Both the position numbers and the translations under genes were made by a program. A stretch of DNA of 27,100 nucleotides, from positions 3,447,485-3,474,584 of the forward strand of contig BLXT01000588.1 of the NCBI GenBank assembly GCA_019648995.1. The letters run 5' to 3'. The DNA comes from Plakobranchus ocellatus. Taxonomy: Eukaryota; Mollusca; Gastropoda; Plakobranchidae. This document shows, in pieces, positions 10,901-20,371 of this stretch. Under the pieces are notes generated by a model. That model did not search any database. It was not told where the DNA came from and was given only the letters and a program-made list of their open reading frames with translations. Position 1 is the stretch's first letter; the number at the start of each line of letters is the position of its first letter.

Positions 10901-11714
10901 AACATACAAAAAAGATGGCTTTAAAAAATGAGGGGGAAAAAGAGACCATCTAAAACCATTTTTAGGAATGAACCTAAAACAAATCATCTCATATAGTCAT
11001 CTTTGGACATTATTTATAAGTGGAAAATGTTTTCTTTGGAGGGGAGAAAACAAGTATTTCCATTCATGCAGGTTATTTTAAGTATTATATGTAATTGTAA
11101 AATCCTTTTTCAAGTTTAAAAGAAAACATGATCTTTTTTCTATCGCCTTTTTCCTTGATGGATATATATATAGTATAAGAAACTATAGGAGCCATATTGG
11201 TAGGTCTAAAAGATTGTGTGGGCAGCCCGCATAGTTAAAAAAAAAAAAAAGCTACTGGTAGTGTTTGCTTGCATTTTCTATTTTGAAAAAAAATGATATC
11301 ATTAACTTCAATTTTTAGCTAAAAATGAATAAACATTTTTTTTATCAGTGACTTTTACCCACAATATTTATATAAATATTTTTGTTATATGTATTAACTA
11401 TTATGTAGCTTCGAATACTTTTGTAAACATAAATAGGTTTGAAATCAATTTCAGATTGTTATCCACCTTAAGCAAGTTTTGAAAGAGATAGAGAAATATT
11501 TTGCAAATGTGAAGCCAATCATGGCATAGGGTTTATTAAAAGAAACAATATGCTATAATTTTGCTGTTAGAATGAAAGATTTGTTTTGATCATATTGAAG
11601 CTATATTACTAACTTCACCCCAGAGGTCTTTGTGAATAACATATCACTAAGCATCTAACTAGTAGCTTACATTACCTATCGGTACCCAACTGAATATCAA
11701 AATTAAGATTAACG
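7984..11714. other. A-rich non-coding stretch
   Basis: About 3.7 kb with many short A runs on + and no open frame above 80 codons that is not low-complexity. It could be intron or a long 3' UTR of a minus-strand gene, or plain intergenic DNA. No repeat family was recognised. Confidence 0.45.
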
Positions 11715-12420
11715 TTGAATATCATAACAGGGGATGCCAGAGGCCTCTGCAAAAAAAGCAGGAAACATCCGTCAGCCTGGGTCGGGTCCAGGGGCCACCT
11801 TACGCCCTTATGGGGTCACGAGGCAGGGCTGTCCCGTGTGGGTTTTACAGGCCCCCGCCAGAAATTGGTTTTTAGCAATTTTCAGGCTTCATTCTGGGCC
11901 TCTCCTGCATTGAAATGTTTCTGAGGTGAACAATGACAAGCATATAAATCAGAAAAACGGTTCCTACAACTATTCCTTCCAAAAATTCAAGGTTTCAAGG
12001 AGATTTCAAGGAGAAAATTTCAAAGTCAAGGAAGCTTTTTGCTCGTGCTTTTGATATAGAAGAGTTCACATTTGTGCCTAACTATTCATATGAGAATACA
12101 TAAGTTAATACATCAAATTCAAATAACAGAATAATGAGTAAATTGGGCAATGGAGGACAAGTTACGGATGCAATGGAAAGTAACCTCTTGTATACCACCA
12201 GATCGCTTGCACCGTTTTTCGCTTTTGCCATTGTTTGCAGTCTGCGCATGTTTTTTGGTTTTTTTTTAATGCATTTTCTCAATTCAAGGCGGTTTATAGG
12301 AGATTTTTGGTATCAATGCCAATACAAGGAGATTTGAGGGGACACAAAATTCAGGGAGGTTTCAAGGAGCTCCTTAAAAATAAAGAGGCCAAAGGAACCA
12401 TGCAGAAACAAGGCAAAAAA
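11715..12420. repeat. GC-richer island with TTCAAGG-type words, probable dispersed repeat
   Basis: Positions 11735-11860 are far GC-richer than the surroundings (for example GGGTCGGGTCCAGGGGCC and CAGGCCCCCGCC). Beside it, 11985-12030 and 12320-12370 repeat variants of TTCAAGG(AG) at least six times. The abrupt compositional change and repeated words suggest inserted repeat DNA, either one about 700-bp element or two adjacent ones. Open frames here (69 codons on +, 66 on -) show no recognisable domain. GGGTCGGGTCC resembles a pol III B box loosely, but no A box could be paired with it. Confidence 0.4.
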
Positions 12421-13599
12421 GTCTGAAATCCGATTTAAATTGGAAAACTGGCATCTTTGTCATAATTATTAAACTATGATTATGATTGCTTCGCTTAGCT
12501 ATGTGGGACTGATACAGTGAACTTCATAAAAGATAGAAACAGTGTCTGAAATCTGCAAGATTAAGACAAAATTCATCTACTGTGTCAATTAATTGATAAA
12601 CAGTTATCTTTAGCATACAATATTTCAGTGTGTACTGGCCTTTGAATCCAAATAAATTTAAAATTGTGTTTAATTTATTGCATTGTGATTCAAAATAACA
12701 CAAATATAAAAAAAAATAAAGATCAATGGAGAACAAGTTTCTTCTCAGAACCATACAAAAACAGTTTTAAACAAGAACCTGCTCTTGAAAACCATCACAG
12801 ATCTTATTATTTGTTAAAGGACGTTTGTTGCAAGTAAAACGGAAATTAAAACAAAAGACATCCGCATATTAACTTTGTATTCACAATTTCTTTCACAGTG
12901 GGCTATATTTTCCACAGAGCAATTCTTTGCATGTCTTTATGGAAAAAATCTAGTAAATGTGTAGGTGCCTGTGAAGAGTCAGTAAGGAGAAAGGGATAGT
13001 TATTCCTGACTGTAAGTGTAAAGTATGAATTGAAGTTTTTTTTGTTGTTTTTTTTATTCCTGCAACACACAAAGGTTACTGTTGTGCTCTTTAAACTTCA
13101 TAATGCTACATGCAAGTTTCATATGAGAATGCATTGTTTGTATAAGAGCAATAAAAAGAATCCTTCTCTCCAGCGCCTGCTATACTTGAAATAATTTGTG
13201 TTATTTTAAACCACTTTGAAAAAAAAAATGACTTAGGGATAGCTGAACATAAATTTCGTCTTTAAGCGATGGCAAAAAATCAGTTAGCAAAACAAAAAGA
13301 TTATCTGCATTTTTTTAAGCACAAAAATCTTTTTTTTTTTACTAAAATCATAAAACCTGGTTACTTAACTAACATCATGGGAATGTTTTTAACTTCATGT
13401 AAAGAATCCAACGGATCTGAATCTTTTCTTTTCTTTTTTCTTTCAGATTTTTATGCAACGTTGTCAACATTATGTGCACATTAAAGTTTGTTTGAAGATA
13501 CTAAGGATATTTTATTAATAAGCTTAATAGATGTAATGATATAAGATTGCCTACTGTATAGGAGGAACATAAAACCTATAAAAATTAAATTTAAATGTT
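12421..13599. other. AT-rich stretch, nothing identified
   Basis: Low-complexity A and T runs and short chance open frames only. A good plus-strand acceptor-like sequence (TTTCTTTCAG at 13437-13446) is present, but no open frame continues usefully after it. Confidence 0.45.
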
Positions 13600-13669
13600 N
13601 NNNNNNNNNNNNNNNNNNNNNNNNNNNNNNNNNNNNNNNNNNNNNNNNNNNNNNNNNNNNNNNNNNNNN
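13600..13669. other. Assembly gap of 70 N
   Basis: Seventy unresolved bases interrupt AT-rich sequence. An open frame reported across it is an artefact of the N run. Confidence 0.99.
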
Positions 13670-15910
13670 GCTTGTTCTTGTTCTGAACAAAGGGAACCTT
13701 AAATTTTTAATTCACTAACTGAGTAATGATGCAAAAATGCCCAAAGGCATAAAAGGCTTTGCATTTTTGTGAACTGATTACTTAAAAGCTTTCAATAAAG
13801 TAGGGCATGAGGAACATTTTTTTTTAAATCCTGCAAGAAATTGTCATGGACTGTGGACAGAAAGTATCTGAGAAGTGTCTGAACTGTGAACTGGGGTCAG
13901 CAGCATTATGAATTTAGGAATAATTTAGACAATATGTAAATAGATAAAGGGAGTACAGACGATACAGATTTTTAAAAAGAATTAGTTAAGGTTGTGTTAT
14001 GTGATCAAATCTATTTAACAAATCAGTGAAAAAATCTTGAAAAATGTCAGAGTTTAAAGTGTATGATTAACTTCAAATTTCCTAAAAGAAACAAGATAAA
14101 AAATATCAAATATGCTGTTGATGCGGTTTAAATTGCAGATGCACTATATTAAAAGACCTTCAATTGATTCTGGATATTCTGGAGATTGCATGTGAATGCC
14201 TTAAGATAGCTTTAATATGAAGAAATTAGAGGATGCTACATGTGATGTTCCCCCCAAAAAAATCCGATCTGCGATCCTATGGTTCAAAGTGAGCTGATCA
14301 AGTTGACTTAACTAAGATAAACATACATACAATCATATCAGGTGGCAAAAGAATCATAGAGAAAAAATAATAATATGGCAAACAAACACAAAAGAAAGTC
14401 AGAAAAAAATTAGTGCAATTACAATCCTAAGAGAAAGAGTGCCTAAATGCTAAAAGTTATGCCATAAATAACGTTTCAAGATCTTGATTGCAGATATTGC
14501 TATATATGCCTTCATGAAAACCAAGTTTGTAATCAGACAATAAAAATAGTTTCAATGGTACACCATAAGTTTATCTATCTTTTGATCAATACTCCATAAG
14601 ATCAGAGCTTCAGAGTAGATGTCATTGAAATGGATAAAATAAATTACCAAAGTATTATACAATTTAACCTTGATTTAGAGCTTTAAGTTGCATAACCCAA
14701 GAAAGCAAGAAAGAAAAATACTTTCAAAATTGTCTTTTTCAGACCTTTTGAGAAAAAGAGCAAACAAAATTTTAAGTAAAGCTCATAAGCCATTTACACC
14801 AAATTTTCAATCCTAGGAAGTCACTGATTTTGTTGTGTTATTATTGTTGTTTATTTAGAGGTTTTTGTGTGCATGGTTTTTTTTTTCCTCTTTGTTTTAA
14901 GTATCCCAAAATGAATAAGAGCATGATATTTATCCAGACACGTATACATGTTAATCGTTACTAGCATTCTGTCCTAAATAATTCCTCTCTTCAAGTTTAA
15001 ATATTCATGTCATCACAAGAAAACAATTTTTTAAGAGGTAATTATTACGTTTCTATTGCCCTGTAAGTTATTTCATGTATGTAAGAAATATTAAGTCTTT
15101 AAGTGAAAGTGATTTTTGTGACTAGATGGCATGGTTATTGCTGTTATAATAAGGAACAACAGGATAAAATTGAAAGCACTAATATTAAACAAACTTATAT
15201 CACCATAAAAATTTTACACTATGAGTATAATGAAAATTAATAATTGCAGCCCAACAGGATTTTGAAGATTATCAGGATTAAGACAGTCATAAAACTCTAA
15301 CATTAATTTCTACAAAGAAATAGCACCCAGAACAACAGCAACATGAGGGAGGCAACAGGATTTTATTTAGCTAGGCAGATAGGTAGGTAACTAGAAAGAT
15401 AAGGAGGTTGACTGGTTAGTAAGTAGATAACTATAGTCCTATCAGAACCAAGCGCTCAGCTTGAAAAATTTCATGTTTTCAAAAAGATTCAAGCATACTA
15501 GGAGATACGAGCCATACAGGCTAGCATTAAAAAGTTCGTTGGTTAAAATTCACAGCAAAACTGGTGCTTAAGAGCTTGACAAAACATAGCAATATCATGA
15601 TGTTTTAGTGATAATGCCCAAAACATTACAAAGAAAGAAAACAAAGTGTTAAAGTGTTATGAGGGTGGTGGATATATGTTTGGAAAATGCCAAGTCCATT
15701 GCCTGCAATGGCCCATAACATGAAAGTGTAACAATATGAAATATACATTTGGTTTAATCAAGGCAATCCTTATCTCTGTAACCATAATTTCCTGTACTTG
15801 TGAAGCTTTAACAACATCAATGGCAATAAATGGAAACTGCTTCACTAACATTTAAATAACTTCAAGAGCTTTAGTGAGCTGAGGATTTGCTTGAATTCTC
15901 CAGCTTATTC
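13670..15910. other. A-rich non-coding stretch
   Basis: No supportable gene. It continues the A-rich character of the 8-13 kb region. It includes a degenerate GATA/TAGG simple repeat at about 15371-15430. If 15911-15967 is a true last exon on minus, this would be its 3' UTR. Confidence 0.4.
15371..15430. repeat. Degenerate tetranucleotide repeat (TAGG/GATA-like)
   Basis: Alternating words such as TAGGCAGATAGGTAGG, AACTAGAAAGATAAGG and TTAGTAAGTAGATA form an imperfect tetranucleotide array. Confidence 0.5.
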
Positions 15911-15967
15911 TCATGAGTCAAGACATTTGATAAGGTATTGTGTCATCTTGGAGGCACAGCCAAAGTT
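15911..15967 (-). CDS. Candidate last coding exon of an unidentified minus-strand gene
   Basis: On minus, a strong acceptor (TCTTTTTCTTCTTTCTTTCAG) is followed by 18 phase-0 codons reading NFGCASKMTQYLIKCLDS and a TGA at 15911-15913. The acceptor is one of the best in this half of the window, and the codons avoid the Lys/Asn/Phe low complexity of random AT-rich sequence. I do not recognise the protein. The segment is short, so chance cannot be excluded, and the plus strand is also open here. Joining it to 18176-18265 keeps the frame. Confidence 0.25.
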   Translation of the reverse strand, partial: NFGCASKMTQYLIKCLDS

Positions 15968-16384
15968 CTGAAAGAAAGAAGAAAAAGACTTTTTTTAAAA
16001 TAATGTCATAGGAAGTTTTAATGCAGTGCATGATTATTTTATATTCTTGAAAAAGAAGCATCATCTGCTTTTGAGAAGAGTAAAAAATAATTTGATTTAT
16101 AAAGGATAAATATAAAAATGATGTTTTATTAATTAGAGAGGATCAGTACAATTTAATCTACTTTTTACAATTGCTATAACAATTAGTAGTTGCAATCAAT
16201 TTCCTTTGCCTTTTTTTTTTATATTTTTACGTTGTTTTTTTCTTCTTTTCTTGTTTCAATATATGTGTTATAACTTTCAAGCTGTAGTGTTTTCTTTTTG
16301 TTGGTTTTTTTTTAAGCTGTAAAGGTTGAATAATCTCCCTGCACACCCTAAATTTTTCAATGATAAAGGGTAGCTGGATGCTTC

Positions 16385-16580
16385 AGCTTTTGTTTGATTG
16401 ATTGATTTTAGGTAGTTGACCTTTTATTGCTTTGATGACTTCACGAGTCACATGCCCATGTAAGGCAGGGCGCTAGTGGCAGTATACACAACAAATGTCA
16501 CTGCTGATTTTGGAGAACGTTTGCTGATCCTGGTACCACCTACAGCCCTTCCTTAACTTCCTTGGATTATGAATACTTAT
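16385..16580. other. GC-richer patch of unknown nature
   Basis: About 150-200 bp, richest at 16440-16560, with more balanced composition than its flanks. Both strands are open over 25-30 codons (plus 16471-16557: RALVAVYTTNVTADFGERLL and onward; minus: GTRISKRSPKSAVTF and onward), ending at nearby stops. A TTGA tetranucleotide run precedes it at about 16391-16407. It may be a decayed repeat or gene remnant. No family was recognised. Confidence 0.3.
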
Positions 16581-16878
16581 TGTATTTGTAACTAATGTAA
16601 GGCTAAATACATTGATTTAGCTATTAAATCTTACTATGGCAAGACTTCCGATTATGCACATAAGAAGAGTAAATGTGGGTGTTGGACTACTGTTCCATTT
16701 GCCATATCATAGTATAACCATTAAATCATGTGAAAAGGAACACATTTCCTTTGCAACACTTGTTTTATATCCCGAAAGTCATCGTTGAATTGGAGCTGAT
16801 CAAATACAACTTGGCCACCTATATAATCCAAAAGTATTGGGTGCTCATTAATTTTTCTAGGTTTTAAGATATTTTTGT

Positions 16879-16935
16879 TTTCAAACGAAAATAATTTTTT
16901 GACAAAGTTTCAAACGAAAATAATTTTTTGACAAA
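16879..16935. repeat. Perfect 29-bp tandem duplication
   Basis: TTTCAAACGAAAATAA plus TTTTTTGACAAA occupies 16879-16906 and again 16908-16935, separated by one G, so the unit is 29 bp with two identical copies. The third unit is absent: sequence diverges after GACAAAC. Complete identity suggests a recent duplication or an assembly slip. Confidence 0.85.
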
Positions 16936-18175
16936 CTTCCAAATTGTCCACAGTTGACAAAAATTGCTTTTATTTCATCAATAATATTGTGGCATATACC
17001 TTTGGTAAACATAAGCAGATATCTTTCCTTTACTTTACTAGGTTCCTTGAATTTAAAAACATAAAAAAATTTATTTAGCATTTTCTGCAGTATTAAATTT
17101 GTATAGTCAATATTTCTGATCGGAAAAGTCTTGTTTGTATGCTTCAGTCTAAATTGAGGAAGGAAGTCATAGCTTTTAAAAAATATGATTTTTCTTTGTC
17201 AAATCCAAATCCAACAAAAGCAGACATTGTCATTCATGGTTTTACCATTCTTTATCTGTTCAAAAAACTTGATATTGCTCCCATCTTCTTATTTGAGTCT
17301 TAAGCTTTTCATTTCATTTCAAAGGTTTTCAAAAGTGTCCAATATCTAAATAATAAGAGTAATTTATTGGGAAAAGCAATGCTGTTTCAAAAGTGCAGAA
17401 AATTTTGATTGGCTACAGCTTTATATTTCTTTTGAATGTGAAAACCATTTTATCCAGTTTTTCTTCTATTCAACTTATATTGATTAGCTCTTGAAAAACT
17501 AAGATATGCTTTTTACTAAGCTTGCAACAGCTCCTAGGCTTACACTATTTAGTATAATTTAGTTCCCAGATTTTCAAAACACCAAAGTAAACACAACATG
17601 CCCAATATGTAAAGACTGTTTTAAGAGGTCAATCCCTCTCGCAGAATGGCTAACTGAAAGGAACTTGATGTTTATAGAAATATTTAGGGTTATGTGCAGT
17701 ATTATTTATAAGCTTTCCATATTCATGAAGATTTTAAAAGATTTTAAGCATTTGTTCCAAATCTTTTTGCACAACTAACAAATAATGGCCAGAGAGTGAA
17801 TGGGAGAGATTGAACGAATAGACACCCTGAGATAAATAATAAAGAAACGAGTGCATATATATATCAACATTCAATCAATCAAATTCACACCTATTCATTA
17901 CCATACAAAAAAAAAGAAGAAAGCAACACCAATTCTGAGAGGAGTAAAGGATAAAAAGTCAACTTAATCAATAACCCTTCTTCTATGGCTCCTGCATACT
18001 TATAACACAAGTAAGCTAACTACTTCCAGCTGGTAAAGCATCCCCTCCCCCTGGTCAATTCAATTATTAAACATTGTCTGCAGTGCAGGTCCTACATATT
18101 TCCCTCCTGGGTGGAGCATTCTTATGCAATGAATTTAAGCCATCTATTATCATTCTTTTGAAACTGAAACTTTAC
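16936..18175. other. AT-rich stretch, nothing identified
   Basis: No open frame or splice-bounded segment here is persuasive. If the minus-strand gene is real, this is its last intron. Confidence 0.4.
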
Positions 18176-18265
18176 AAAGATCATCATCACAACGGAGGCT
18201 AACTTAGCTGCTTCTATGCCATCATCAATATAGCCATACACATAGGACCTTTCATCAATATAGAC
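18176..18265 (-). CDS. Candidate internal exon of an unidentified minus-strand gene
   Basis: On minus, TTATTTGCATAG precedes 30 phase-0 codons reading VYIDERSYVYGYIDDGIEAA, then KLASVVMMIF, before a GTAAAG donor. Splicing to 15967 keeps the frame. A 13-bp near-repeat (CATCAATATAG on +) occurs twice 31 bases apart and accounts for the duplicated Y-I-D sound of the peptide. YIDDG resembles the YxDD box of reverse transcriptases, but no neighbouring RT motif is present. Chance is a serious alternative. Confidence 0.18.
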
Positions 18266-18318
18266 CTATGCAAATAAGTGCAAGTTTAACCACATGTGCA
18301 TTGAATGGGTCAAGTGAG

Positions 18319-18636
18319 CTACAGCTGTGTTAAGAGTAAACATCTATGCAAAAGACAGTGGGGAGGTAAGCTCGCAAGGTCAGTGGAAATATGAGTTTTG
18401 TTTGATTGATTTTTTGTTCCCTTCATGATTTCTTTTTGCTCTGCAAACACTGCAGGAATTTCAAAACTTTCATCGAATTTTAACAAACTATATGCCTCAA
18501 CATCATGTATGTTACTATAGACAATGAATGAATAATTATTTTCAATAGGCTTGTTGACATGTATCAACCGTATTAATTTATTATCATGATCACCCTTTTT
18601 CTGGGCATTGAGCCTCAAAGATGTAAACTCCTTTTT
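18319..18636 (-). CDS. Candidate open segment, 105 codons, minus strand, unidentified
   Basis: On minus, GCCTTGTTGACAG is followed by 105 open codons starting KKEFTSLRLNAQKKGD and including NKLIRLIHVNKPIENNYSF, HDVEAYSLLKFDESFEIPA and VFAEQKEIMKG. Residue use is varied and not low-complexity. No start ATG sits at its head, so it would be an internal exon if real. About one open frame this long is expected by chance in a 27-kb window this AT-rich. I recognise no domain, and its phase does not join cleanly to the perfect donor at 18859. Confidence 0.22.
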   Translation of the reverse strand, partial: KKEFTSLRLNAQKKGDHDNKLIRLIHVNKPIENNYSFIVYSNIHDVEAYSLLKFDESFEIPAVFAEQKEIMKGTKNQSNKTHISTDLASLPPHCLLHRCLLLTQL

Positions 18637-19532
18637 CTGTCAACAAGGCAGTTCAGCAAGTGAAAATAAGGCTTGTCTTTCAAAAAAAACAGCGCAGTAA
18701 AATAATCAGAACTATTGTGATTTATCACAGTGATTTAGAAATATATCTTGGTGCACGAGAATAAGTTTTATTGCTTAATTTGACACTTAATAACAACATT
18801 GTTGGCAATGTAATCAGAGGGCTTTGATAAACAACCCTAGATCTAGCCTAATAACTTACTTCAAGACCTTACAAGATGAAGAAAACTTGAAATGGATAAG
18901 GAATCGACCTCAGTAAGTCAATATCCAAAAAATAATTTTCTCTCCAATTTTGTTTTGATTTTTTTATTATGCTTTTAATGTTTTGTACATCTATTATCTA
19001 AAAAGCCTTGAGTGGGAAATGGTTCCAAGTGGAAAGCTTCATTATTCCTGGCAAGAAAAAAATTTTATATAATTTATGAAAAAGCCAACAGTCATTCAAA
19101 AAGTGTAACTAAAATTTGGTATTACACACTCAAAGTTTATTTTCATTGTTCTTATTGTCTTTTTTTTTTTTTTAAGATTAGTGAAACCACATTTACAGCA
19201 CATGTAAAGGCACACTGAAACAAAGTTGTTGGTACAATAATGTTTTAGGTAATTTTTTTTTCGGCAATGACTCAGTACCTCTCTGATGATGATATCATAA
19301 TTTAAGAACAGAAATGATTTACTCTGTATTTAGACAGCAGACATATTTATGTTTATTATTTTGTCTTTCAAATCTTTGGAAAAATATAAAACAAAGTGGC
19401 TGGTTTTTTTTTTTATACATATTGTAATGGAACTGGCTTAGTTTGGGCCCAGTTTTTCTAATTATGAAGATTAAGCTAAGGTGAGGTCCTAAAATGTATG
19501 TGAAAAAAAAATTCAAGTTTGCCTTTTTTTTT

Positions 19533-19555
19533 GGGGGGGGGGGGGGGGGGGGNNN
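19533..19555. repeat. Poly-G run (20 G) followed by a 3-base gap
   Basis: Twenty consecutive G at 19533-19552 lead straight into NNN at 19553-19555, with a T run just upstream. The true length of the homopolymer is probably unresolved. The proline run in the antisense open frame is only its translation. Confidence 0.95.
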
Positions 19556-20290
19556 CTTACAAAAAAAATTCTTGGATATCTCAAATAATATGAAAATGCC
19601 ATTACAGCACATGACATAAAGCTAAAACACTCCATGGTCAATATTTAGTATACGTTTTTTGAATAACCCACATCTGGAAATTTCATTGCACCATTAAAAT
19701 ATGACAAAAGTTAAAACAAAACGACATTAGCTGCTATTCATGAGATGAACATGAATTAGATAACATGAAAAAAAGGCAATAGGAAAGACTCAATGTGGTG
19801 AAAAAAGCCTGAAAAAGATGAAGGCTCTTCAAATGATCTGATACTATTATTTCCAACCTAAGCACATAAGATAAAGAATATGACAACAACTGAACAAGCT
19901 TTAACAACCTTGCTTTCCAGTTTGAAGAGTATGAAAAGGAAAATGTATTAATATTATTATTATTTAATTGTCAAAAAATCTAATTTCAAAAGAATAATAT
20001 AAATTTATTTTAGGCACATCAGAATTGATTTTTGCAAAGCGAACACTTTATATTGCTGTAAATATACTTTATGTGGCCATTTTCAATTTGTTTTAATGTC
20101 AGAATATATCTCTAACAATATGACTAACTATCTCACTAAGATGCTTTCAGCCTCCAAGATACTGAATACAGTAAGTTCAATTATTGTCATGGCATTGCTG
20201 AGGAACTGACCAGTTTGATTTGAGTTTTTAAAATATACTTTGTTTCGGACGCCAAAAACTGCCTCACTGTGAAGAATCTAAATCTTCTAC

Positions 20291-20371
20291 AAATTGAACA
20301 GGTGAACATGTAGTGATACTGTACAAATTTTCAACACAAAGGATATTATTGGAACCAAGCTGATTCATCAC
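20291..20371 (-). CDS. Candidate internal or terminal exon, minus strand, unidentified
   Basis: On minus, TTTTTACTTTTGTAG is followed by an open phase-0 frame VMNQLGSNNILCVENLYSIT, then TCSPVQF, ending either at a weak GTAGAA donor (20290) or continuing VEDLDSSQ to a TGA at 20264-20266. The other two frames stop quickly. The acceptor is good and the donor is poor. No homologue is recognised. Confidence 0.18.

Noticed and set aside
11770..11800. Possible pol III B box (GGGTCGGGTCC)
   Set aside because: It differs from the consensus at two positions and no A box lies at a suitable distance, so no tRNA or tRNA-derived SINE is called.
13481..13690. Minus-strand frame of 69 codons
   Set aside because: It spans the 70-N gap, so a third of it is undefined.
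18860..18908. 49-base minus-strand segment with a perfect GTAAGT donor
   Set aside because: Too short to judge, the acceptor is weak, and its phase does not match any downstream candidate.
19319..19612. Minus-strand frame with a proline run
   Set aside because: The prolines come from the poly-G homopolymer and the frame crosses unresolved bases.
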